Of a stretch of 37,467 nt of DNA, positions 9,765 to 17,631 are shown piece after piece (within the stretch, counting starts at the first letter, position 1; the number at the start of each line of letters is the position of its first letter). The notes beneath the pieces were generated by a model. The model had not been told where the DNA came from. It made no database searches and saw nothing but the letters and a program-made list of their open reading frames with translations. The translations under genes and the position numbers were made by a program. This stretch comes from Byssochlamys sp. IMV 00236 (Eukaryota; Ascomycota; Eurotiomycetes; Eurotiales; Thermoascaceae). The stretch is taken from positions 66,541 through 104,007 of the forward strand of contig MSJH02000835.1 in the NCBI GenBank assembly GCA_001931875.2, in the 5' to 3' direction.

Positions 9765-12700
9765 ATGTCTTCTCTATTTGGAGGCGCGGGCCTTGGTGCC
9801 TCGACAACACAACAGTCCGCCAGCATTTTCTCTCCGAACAATTCGACAAGTGCCTTCAATAAACCAGCGGCAGCTGGGGGTCAGCCTACGTCCGGTTTCT
9901 CTACCTTTGGAGCTCAGCCACAGCAACAGCAGGCAGGACAGTCGTCGCTGTTCGGACAAAGTCAACAACAGGGCGCCGGTGGACTTTCTGCTTCCACCCA
10001 ACCAACACAACCTGCTTTTTTCAACAGCCTTCTAGAGCGGGGAAAGAAACGCCCTTTGTCGACGAACGTACAACATGACGGTCTTGGAGAGATCCCAAGT
10101 CTGCAGTTGGGACTTGACGATATTCGGAGAAAGGCCAGACAGTTAGGCTCTGGTGGAGTGGGAGGCGACCAGCAAAAGGGTGCCGATACTAAAGCGTGAG
10201 TAGATATTTTCGTCTGCTGTTCTGAATGCGACGCATCCTAAACGCTAATTTATGTCCTAGTCACTTTCTGCTTGCAGCCTCTGGAATCTCTCCTGGACGT
10301 GCCATGCGCGATCTCAAATCTCTGGACACCCAGGCAGCTGCATCAAGCCCGTTCAAACAGCCAGATGTATTTGACCCGGACAACGAGAAATTCCTGAGAG
10401 GAATCCAGCAGCGGGGCCGGCAGGCCATGATCACGGAGAGTCTAGCTCGTGTGCACCGCGACTTCGATACGTTCTTGGAGGAAAAGGTCACTTTGAACTG
10501 GGATGAACAGCGCCGGAAGGTGTTTGAACACTTCGGTCTCGCTCAGAAGGGTGACGTGCATGCCGATAGCTTTGCTGCCACGACGAAAGGTTCTTTTGGC
10601 CGCTCTCTGAAACAGTCCAAGCAACCAGGTACTCCTGCCCGTGAAACACTCGGAGCTAGCAGGAGAAGCGTCTTTGGTCGATCGGGGTTGGACAAATCTG
10701 TCATCGGCTCGCCGGGTAGTGGACTGGGCAGGTCTCAATTATTTGGCGACCAAGGAGAGCGCAGCGAACTCTTGGGTGTCCAATCGCCCGACACTAGCTT
10801 CTTGCGAGAGAAGATGGGATACTTTGCAGACAAGGTGCAGCGGTTGAATTCTGCTCGACTCCAGCAGAGGACTTTCCCCATCCTCCACGAGTTTGCGCAG
10901 GTTGAGGAGCATGCAGGTGGCGACGTAGGTCTCTGTTGAAAACCTCAAGCAAGCATCAACTGACTTTTTCAGGTTCCTCGTCAGCTATGTGACGCATACC
11001 GTGCTCTGATAGCGATTACCAAGGAGGACCCGAGCATCGATAATCCTTCAGACCCCGGAGCCATCAGAGAACGACAATTCTCTGAAGATTATCTAAACGA
11101 AAGCGCAAATTCTCGGGGAGCGACAAACCTTAGACGTAGGATCATTGAGGGATCAAGGACTTTCCTGGAGAAACTGTTTTACAGCGAAATTGAGAATATG
11201 ATCGCAAAGAACCCCCGCGAAGCCCAACTGGGGGGTGTGCCGACAATCATCAGCAAGATCCGAGCGTATATTCGACTTCGCGCTGCGAGAAAGGACTTGG
11301 CCCCCGATGGCACTGAGCTGCAAATGGTCGGCCAAGACTACTGCTGGATCCTCATCTTCTACCTGCTGCGTTGCGGTTTCATCCACGAAGCGGCGGAATA
11401 TGTTAGCCAGGACCCTGGATTCAGATCTCTGGACCACAAGTTTGTCACGTACATGACAACCTATGCGCAGAATCGACGGTTGCCGCGAGATCTCCAGCAG
11501 AAGATAAACGGAGAGTACCAGCAGAGGGCCCGCAACGCGCCAGAGAACACAGTCGACCCTTACAGGATGGCCTGTTACAAGATCATTGGACGCTGTGATC
11601 TCGGTCGCAGAAGGCTGGACGGCATCGTGCAAGGCGTAGAAGACTGGATGTGGTTGCAATTCTGCCTTGCTCGAGAAGATGACCGTGCTGAGGAGACTGC
11701 AGGCGATGTCTTCGGATTGGAGGACATCCAGACGGATATCACAGAGATCGGCCAGCGCGTCTTCACCAAGGGACAGGAGGGGCCTGGCGGCTATGGTACC
11801 TTCTTCCTTTTACAGATCCTAGGCGGAATGTTCGAGCAGGCTGTTTCATATCTCGGTTCATATGCCCCAGTCAGTGCGGTTCATTTCGCCATTGCCTTGA
11901 ACTACTACGGGCTTCTGCGCGTGTCAGACTTTTACACTTCTGGTGAAGAACTCTGTAGGTTTAAAAAAAAAAAAAAAAGAACCCTACTACTTGTCGGTTC
12001 CTTGCTAATATTGATAAACAGTGTCCTTCTCCACCAAGCAATTCCCACAAATCAATTTCGGTTACCTCATTACCCAGTACACGCGGGAGTTCCGTACTGG
12101 CTACGTCGAGGCAGCCGTCGACTATTTCACTCTTATCTGCTTGAGCTCTGACCTCCCAGGTGCTCTTGGAAAGTCGCAGGCCTCGGTCTGCCACGAAGCT
12201 CTGAGAGAGTTCATCTTGGAGACAAGAGATTTCGCGAAACTATTAGGAGACGTTCGTGCGGATGGCACTAGAATTAAGGGTGCCATCGAGCAGCGCCTGG
12301 ACCTCATTAGATTGGAGGACCAGGATACATTCCTGAAAACCATCACTGTCCAGGCTGCCGCTGTAGCAGATGATAAGGGCTTGATAACTGATGCTGTGCT
12401 GCTGTATCATCTTGCTGAAGAGCATGACAAGGTCATCGAGATTATTAACAGAGCACTATCTGATGCGGTCGCTATAGAGCTCGGCGGATCAGCCATGAGG
12501 TTGCAACCCTTGAAGCCAAGAACCACCAATGACAGTCAACCAGAACCTTCTGAGCCTGGAAGCAGTCTGAGTCTCACAACAGTGGACGATCCGGTGGTCC
12601 TCGCCAGGAACATGATTGGTCTGTACAACTCCAATGCTCTGTATTACCAGCGCATCCGCCAGATCAACCGTGACGCCTGTGGGGTGTTGCTTCGCATGAT

Positions 12701-13135
12701 GGAGGCCAAGATGGAAGTGGAAGCCGGAAAATGGACGACAGCTCTCGATGTAAGATCCCCTCTCTCTCCATTCTCTGCTCTTTTCGAGACTGACAAAAAC
12801 ATTCGCAGACCATCAACGACTTGCACATTCTTCCGTTACGCGCTCGCGGTTCCGTCCAGTACATTCGAAGTGCTGCCCAGGCTTTCCCATCTTTCCCCGC
12901 TGTTATTTCCCGTAATGTCGGCCACTTGATCATGTGGAGTATTACATGCATTGGCCATGAGCGTGAGAGGCTGGAATCTGGCGCCTACGAGAACGAGATC
13001 AGGAAGAGCTTGGCAGATGAACTGCTGGTAATGGCTAAGGATCTGATGGTGTTTTCGGGCATGATCAAATATAAACTGCCACCGAGGGTATATGAGACTC
13101 TCGCACGGGCTGGCGGAGACATTGGAGCATATTAA
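9765..13135 (+). CDS. nic96: Nucleoporin Nic96/Nup93 family, inner-ring scaffold of the nuclear pore
   Basis: Five exons encode about 1043 residues: 9765-10195, 10261-10924, 10973-11954, 12022-12749 and 12809-13135. The introns are 65, 48, 67 and 59 bp, with branch sites such as CTAAT and CTGAC, and phases agree throughout. Nic96 anchors the Nsp1-Nup49-Nup57 channel complex and links inner-ring nucleoporins. The N-terminus (about 1-100) is Gln/Ser/Gly-rich with three FG motifs (residues 5-6, 48-49, 63-64), then PAFFNSLLERGKKRP, which looks like a short binding motif. The rest is the all-helical Nic96 domain, beginning near AASGISPGRAMRDL and including WILIFYLLRCGF, VEDWMWLQFCLARE, HFAIALNYYGLLR and SGMIKYKLPPRVYE. 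Yeast Nic96 is shorter (839 residues); the excess is largely the low-complexity N-terminus and linkers. Confidence 0.93.
11963..11978 (+). repeat. A16 homopolymer inside nic96 intron 3
   Basis: Sixteen consecutive A follow the splice donor GTAGGTTT of the 67-bp intron 11955-12021. The intron keeps a GCTAAT branch site and AAACAG acceptor. The run is prone to length change and sequencing error, but splicing signals on both sides are intact. Confidence 0.9.
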
Positions 13136-13659
13136 TGTGGCACGGTTTATAGCCCAGGCGTTGGATGATTATCTATGTAGTCATTTTTCGAAGAATCAAT
13201 ACTACGGCACTGCACAGCTCTGTGCCTCAATTCAGGACAGTCCGTGCTATCTTAAACCAAGCGTCACATTTGCCCCTATCTGTCTTTCTAGAGTTCTTTG
13301 ATTACATTTACTATATTTATTGGATATCTTGTATGTTTACAGCAACCCCGGAAAGCCCAATTCGTCAAACCAAACCGAGGAACGGGAGGCGGTGTACTTA
13401 GCTAAGCCTCCGTCCATCTCGGCATCCCACCCAACTAGTTATTCTCCAGCTGCAGCTGCGACTCCAGCTGGCAAGACGAGATTCTCCGCTGAGAGGTACT
13501 TTCAACAATGTAAGTTCAACAAGAGAGAAATAAAAACGAGGCTCCGTGAGTTTACAATTATTAGGTGCGACCATGTATAAGCCCTTTTTTGCAAGATAGC
13601 GACTTTCACGAGTAATCTTCCGAGGCCGCAGCCGCGTACATGCCGTCTGCGCAGTCGCG
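13136..13659. promoter_or_regulatory. Intergenic region: nic96 3' end, rib7-fusion promoter and leader
   Basis: These 524 bp lie between two genes on the same strand. The first part should hold the nic96 polyadenylation region; short T-rich and A-rich stretches occur around 13290-13340. The second part contains a self-complementary ccagctgcagctg near 13447 and several upstream start codons. No additional gene is recognisable; an 86-codon ORF at 13320-13580 looks fortuitous. Confidence 0.55.
13508..13599 (+). promoter_or_regulatory. Possible leader intron with start-stop uORF, plus a short uORF, ahead of the rib7 fusion
   Basis: ATGTAAGT at 13508-13515 is both a start codon followed at once by a stop (ATG TAA) and a perfect splice-donor context (GTAAGT from 13510). 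A candidate acceptor, TTATTAG, ends at 13564, giving a 55-bp intron without a convincing branch site. A nine-codon uORF (8 residues and stop) occupies 13573-13599. If the leader is transcribed, splicing would remove the start-stop element. Transcription start is unknown. Confidence 0.3.
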
Positions 13660-13765
13660 ATGGACCAACCCTTGCCCGAAGGGAACCCCGTCTCAGTATC
13701 CAGGTCTGGTCCGTCGAGTCCAGATGCAGGCGCAGACACAAATGCACATCAGAATGGAACGATAG
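13640..13765 (+). promoter_or_regulatory. Overlapping uORF (41 codons) across the rib7-fusion start
   Basis: An ATG at 13640 opens a 41-codon frame ending at TAG 13763-13765, overlapping the main ORF (ATG 13660) in another frame. A scanning ribosome would meet this ATG 20 bases before the chosen start. The next in-frame Met of the main ORF is residue 62 (13843), so the upstream frame could affect which N-terminus is made. No evidence for translation can be seen from sequence alone. Confidence 0.35.
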
Positions 13766-15585
13766 CGGCACCCACACGTGGTTCGGGACCAGCCTCCGAT
13801 GCGGACGTCGATGTTGATAGCGACTCTGCGCACCACGATATCATGCAGCTCGACGAAGACAATGAGGTTTCAAAATCTACCGAACCTGCAAATGCTGAGG
13901 CTCCACAAGAGACCAGACCTGAACAAGAATCGCAGAACGGCGCATCTCTGCAAGACGATCGCCGTGAGTCGCAGACTCAGGTCGAGGTAGCCGCTCGAAA
14001 CGGGCCGGCGAATTATAGCCTCTTCGACAACCCGCCAAACATCGCACGGATAAGACAAGTGTTATTTGAATGCAAAGACCCGATCGAAATCAGTTTCGAG
14101 GAGTTTGAGACGTACTGGCCGTTTATCGATAATGTCTGGGTCAAGCAGAGATCGAACTCAAGCAAAGAGGGACACTGTACGACGGACTATTATATGTGTC
14201 GCCTGCGCCGTCCAACATGCCGCACGTCTCAGGCTCGACCTTTACAGGAGGGTAAGCGGTCCAGGAAGAAAACTATACGGGAAGGTGGGGTCTGCAATTT
14301 TCAAATCAAGGTCGTCCGGTTCGAAGGGGCATATTCGACAGTGACCATTGCGAGAACACCTGGGAGCAGTCGAGTCCATTCCCACGATCTTGATTACATC
14401 GATAAGGTGAAACGGAATTCAGGGCTTATGGAGTTTGCGCGAAGGGAGGCCGTCAAGGGTTATCTGCCGTCGTCGATTTTTACCAAATTCCAAGAAGAGC
14501 CACAGAAGCTCCTTGAAGTTGGAGGTAAATTCTTGACCGTCACTGACGTGCGCAATGTTTCTTCCAAGTGGCGGATCCAGAATCCAGAGATCAAACTGGT
14601 ACCCCATCACGGCTATGAATACCAGCAGGGACATGGTATCGTAAGAGTAAATGGGACCAGCAATCAAGATGAGACACTACGTCAAGAAATAGCCGAGCAG
14701 AACCGGAAACCGCCGCTGCCTCCAGATACTCTACCTGCCCCCCAGTTTCCTCTAGACTTCCTAGAGCCCTACTTGCCAAATCATGATGAGAGGCGTCGAC
14801 TCCCTCATGTCACTCTATCATATGCATCATCCATGGATTCGAAGGTTTCGCTCATGCCGGGGATGCAGACCGTGTTATCGGGGCCGGAGGCAAAGCTCTT
14901 GACACATTATCTTCGGTCTCGTCATGACGCCATTTTGGTCGGCGTCGGGACCGTGCTTGCCGATAATCCTGGATTGAACTGCCGGCTCGAGGGTGCAGGT
15001 GGTTTCGGTGGTCTTGGAAGAATGTGGCAGCCCCGGCCAGTCGTCGTTGACCCTACTGGCAGATGGGATGTCCATCCTGAGTGCAGGATGCTCCGGACAG
15101 CGGTGGAAGGCAAGGGGAAAGCGCCCTGGATAGTTGTCTCTCCCGGGGCCCAGATTCACCCGCAGAAACTGATGATGCTTAAGGGATACGGTGGAGACTA
15201 CCTACGGATCGTGGAATATAATCAGGGCTGGCGACTACGTTGGGAGGCTGTTCTACGTGCGCTGGCTGCAGAAGGAATACAGAGTGTCATGATTGAAGGA
15301 GGTGGAACCGTCTTGAGCGAGCTTTTAAACCCCGAATATTCTGATTTCATCGACTCGATTATCGTTACTGTTGCACCGACCTATCTTGGGAGGGGTGGAG
15401 TGAACGTAAGTCCGGATTCCAAACAGGACGACGATGGAAAACCAAAAGCTGCGTTGAGTCCAAGAGATGTTACCTGGACCCCGATGGGGCAGAATGTCAT
15501 CATGTGTGGGAAAATCAGAGTCCCTCCTCTGTCTGATGCGCCTATTTCGTCTGGTATAGAAGGTGTTTCTCGCGAAGGGTCCTGA
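13660..15585 (+). CDS. rib7: Fusion of a FAR1/WRKY-GCM1-like DNA-binding domain and riboflavin reductase Rib7
   Basis: A single uninterrupted frame of 641 residues. Residues 1-115 are acidic, Ser/Pro/Asp-rich and probably disordered. Residues about 145-320 resemble the FAR1/WRKY-GCM1 zinc domain of Mutator-type transposases: CRLRRPTC (180, 187), a basic KRSRKK patch (199-204), GGVCNFQIKV (C212) and HSHDLD (H240, H242), then a helical stretch as in FAR1 proteins. No transposase catalytic domain follows. Residues about 360-625 are RibD_C/Rib7: VTLSYASSMDSKVSL, HYLRSRHDAILVGVGTVL with ADNPGLNC, SVMIEGGGTVLSELL and APTYLGRGGVNVSP. Rib7 (EC 1.1.1.302) reduces 2,5-diamino-6-ribosylamino-4(3H)-pyrimidinone 5'-phosphate with NADPH, the step after GTP cyclohydrolase II. 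No Met lies between residues 257 and 392, and 392 is already inside the Rib7 fold, so the enzyme half depends on the fused frame unless an unseen exon exists. Confidence 0.9.
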   Translation: MDQPLPEGNPVSVSRSGPSSPDAGADTNAHQNGTIAAPTRGSGPASDADVDVDSDSAHHDIMQLDEDNEVSKSTEPANAEAPQETRPEQESQNGASLQDDRRESQTQVEVAARNGPANYSLFDNPPNIARIRQVLFECKDPIEISFEEFETYWPFIDNVWVKQRSNSSKEGHCTTDYYMCRLRRPTCRTSQARPLQEGKRSRKKTIREGGVCNFQIKVVRFEGAYSTVTIARTPGSSRVHSHDLDYIDKVKRNSGLMEFARREAVKGYLPSSIFTKFQEEPQKLLEVGGKFLTVTDVRNVSSKWRIQNPEIKLVPHHGYEYQQGHGIVRVNGTSNQDETLRQEIAEQNRKPPLPPDTLPAPQFPLDFLEPYLPNHDERRRLPHVTLSYASSMDSKVSLMPGMQTVLSGPEAKLLTHYLRSRHDAILVGVGTVLADNPGLNCRLEGAGGFGGLGRMWQPRPVVVDPTGRWDVHPECRMLRTAVEGKGKAPWIVVSPGAQIHPQKLMMLKGYGGDYLRIVEYNQGWRLRWEAVLRALAAEGIQSVMIEGGGTVLSELLNPEYSDFIDSIIVTVAPTYLGRGGVNVSPDSKQDDDGKPKAALSPRDVTWTPMGQNVIMCGKIRVPPLSDAPISSGIEGVSREGS

Positions 15586-15606
15586 GCAGAATTGCGGCAT
15601 TTTCAT
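15586..15606. other. 21-bp gap between convergent stop codons
   Basis: The fusion gene ends with TGA at 15583-15585 (plus) and the cyclase gene with TAG at 15609-15607 (minus). With only 21 bp between them, each transcript's 3' UTR and poly(A) site must lie in the coding region of the other gene. This depends on the terminal 28-bp exon of the cyclase model. Confidence 0.75.
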
Positions 15607-17115
15607 CTAGAACATCGCGATGATATTCGGAGGACTAGTGTTGCAGGTCAGAAAGCGAGACGCATCATTATGACTATGCAGAAGTGAACAGACCTTGCGA
15701 CGCCTCCTGGCACGTTACACGGCTCGCTGGCTACGAAAAAAGTCCACCGCTTTTCCTTCTCACAGTGCTGGGCTAATTCGTCCAGATCGAAAAGCTCCCC
15801 AATCGGCATTCCCCATCCTGCCAAGAGAACCTCGTGCAGACACAGATCGCTTGGGGGCGCTGTTTCCATTCTGTCAGCGTCTGTGACTAAGTAGAGCAGA
15901 TTTGAGAGTGCGACTTACGATATGCCTCGAAAGAAGGGTGGTCTCCAGCGACTGCAGAGAAGTTGCTCCAGATCCATTCGAGAGTTTCTTTGCTCTGCTC
16001 CACGCCAATAAGTGCATGCGGTATATTCTTTGCCAGGCTGGTCAGCTCCTCCTCTGAGAGTGCTCTGAACGCTTCCATATATCCTGCATAGCGGTCAGCG
16101 ATATTCAGCTGAGCATTTGATTTAAAAAAATGGTTCCCACCAACGCGAATAATGAGTATATCTCCGAATTTTATGTCGGTTTGCTGGAACTCAGCTACTG
16201 CCTTGAGATGTTCTACCGGGATCGGATGCCTCTTGAAGATCTCAGCCGGGATATTGTGTGCTAGCCGCCAGCGGTGGTAGTCGAGGAGGACACCGCGCCC
16301 GACGATGCCATTTTTGGTCCATGCTAGAATGGAACCTCAGCGCGCTGTCCCTCGAGTGTCTACGTTATTTAAGGATATGCAGGAACGACATACCGTGAAT
16401 CCCGTTGACATCAGTCTTGTTCGGGCCGTGGATGTCGTCCATTGTGACACCGTTATAGAATTTCTGCTCTTTCTGGTACGCAAAGTGACGCAGACCGTCC
16501 CCTATGATCATGATACTTTCGTCAGAAGAGTCTCGCCTGGAGGCCACTCAGTCCCCACGAGAGAAGGGGGCAGAGGCAAGGACATGGTGATGCGTACACT
16601 GGCTGCTACTCTGAGTGTTGAACGTCCACACGTCGTCATTGACGATCCGAGGTGTCTTTGCAATGATCTCTTTGTGGAAGATGTGGCGGCCAAAGAAAGG
16701 GATCTTGTCTTGGGCATCGAGCGGCCAGTTGAGTGAGATTCTAAGAAATCCATCAGCATATTTCAGACCTTAATATTGAACTAAGTTACGAAGCAGAAAT
16801 AAAAAGCAAGGATACCCTGCAGTAGTTACGAATTGAAACTTATTGTCTGCTATTCAGAAGATCAAAAGCCAGTCAGACAGAGCAAAGATCACCATGTAGT
16901 ACGAAGCCAGATTTAGAAACACAAGTATCATAGCATAGTTACCTTTTGCCCGACCGAATCTCCTTCGCAGCAGCGAGGACCAAATCATCGGTCTGTCTAT
17001 TGAGAGTTCCCAGTTCATCCTTCTCCCCGTACAGTCCCCACGCTGAATACGGCGGATCGCCCTCTCTCAAGGGTAATTCTGAGAATCTGGGAATGTTCAC
17101 GTTGTTTCGAGACAT
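15607..17115 (-). CDS. Cyclase-family (kynurenine-formamidase-like) metallohydrolase
   Basis: Seven exons encode 321 residues: 17115-16943, 16740-16598, 16501-16394, 16323-16141, 16083-15919, 15859-15694 and 15634-15607. Introns are 202, 96, 70, 57, 59 and 59 bp; most have a CTGAC/T branch site and all phases agree. Family landmarks run in order: PPYSAWGLYGEKDELGTLN (22-40), RISLNWPLD (58-66), TQSSSQWDGLRHFAY (100-114), HAWTKNGIVGRGVLLDYHRW (141-160), FGDILIIRVG (194-203), LHEVLLAGWGMPIGELFDL (265-283) and the terminal GGVASPPNIIAMF. The PF04199 fold binds a metal with an HxGTHxDxxxH motif; here Asp107 and His111 remain and the earlier histidines are Ser/Gln. Substrate unknown. For the exon 5/6 junction I chose the acceptor ending at 15860 over 15881 because it gives a 59-bp intron with a CTGAC branch site and the family-like FEAYPPP. 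The start is the ATG at 17115; upstream in-frame sequence has only TTG. Confidence 0.88.
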
Positions 17116-17471
17116 TATATGTAACAATCACTTAGAATACTTTAGGTAATATATCTTCAGTGATGAAATATCCGAATAAGGCTACTTCTGACTCCCTGAG
17201 ACTTGGTTCTTTATATCATCCCACTTATCAAATTTGCGGGGGAAGTTCGCTCAGAAGTCCGCTTCACTGGTTAACTAGGTAGGTAGTATTACCTCGGGGA
17301 GGTCGGACATCGCTTGATTGCCGATCGAGGTTTGTTATCTTGATCGGGGAAGAGTTTAAATGACTTATTGCCCAATGTCGTGCCGGGTGGGATTGGAAGA
17401 GGTAGTGATTTTATATATATTACTTTAAATTTAATCTAGAGGTGATGACAATGCGGGGATTTGGAGATGGT
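17116..17471 (-). promoter_or_regulatory. Upstream region of the cyclase gene, cut by the assembly gap
   Basis: This 356-bp stretch precedes the cyclase start and runs to the N gap. It contains CGG triplets at 17295-17297 and 17304-17306 (direct, 6-nt spacer) and CCG at 17321-17323, making CGG-N14-CCG. Such triplets are the half-sites bound by fungal Zn2Cys6 regulators, but by chance they are common. Composition turns AT-rich from about 17405, so the island border lies here or in the gap. Confidence 0.35.
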
Positions 17472-17491
17472 NNNNNNNNNNNNNNNNNNNN
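17472..17491. other. Assembly gap (20 N)
   Basis: Twenty N separate the island from the right-hand AT-rich block. The real gap size is unknown. The first resolved bases after it lie inside a repeated TIR element, a typical place for a scaffold join. Confidence 0.98.
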
Positions 17492-17629
17492 ATAAACTTT
17501 ATATATATCCTCTTTGATAATCTTTAGATACGTGGTTGTTGAGATATCCAGGTTTAAAAAACGGCTATTTTGTATGTAATACGGCACTGGCCAAGTCGCC
17601 CGGGTGGCCAGGTCGGCTGGGAAATACGT
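17492..17629. mobile_element. Right end of a second copy of the TIR element (left part lost in gap)
   Basis: These 138 bp are identical, base for base, to 6877-7014, including the full right TIR (17532-17629) and the transition differences that distinguish the left copy's two arms. A TA follows at 17630-17631. The rest of the element would fall in the N gap. The orientation is the same as the copy at 6577-7014. Confidence 0.9.
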
Positions 17630-17631
17630 TA

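Noticed and set aside
10226..10258. In-frame ATG at 10226 as the start of a second nic96-region protein
   Set aside because: It lies inside intron 1 of nic96 (10196-10260); the spliced frame gives a continuous family-like protein.
10261..10277. Alternative acceptor at 10277 (CTTGCAG) for nic96 intron 1
   Set aside because: It breaks the reading frame; the acceptor at 10260 keeps phase and has a CTAAT branch site.
13092..13580. ORFs at 13092-13301, 13165-13401 and 13320-13580
   Set aside because: They are frame shadows of the nic96 end or run through the intergenic region without family resemblance or splice links.
16305..16736. 143-codon plus-strand ORF
   Set aside because: It is antisense to exons 2 and 3 of the cyclase gene and spans its introns; the minus-strand model has clear family motifs.
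7017..17471. Reading the four island genes as a secondary-metabolite cluster
   Set aside because: Three are core cellular genes, and no backbone synthase, transporter or pathway regulator is present.
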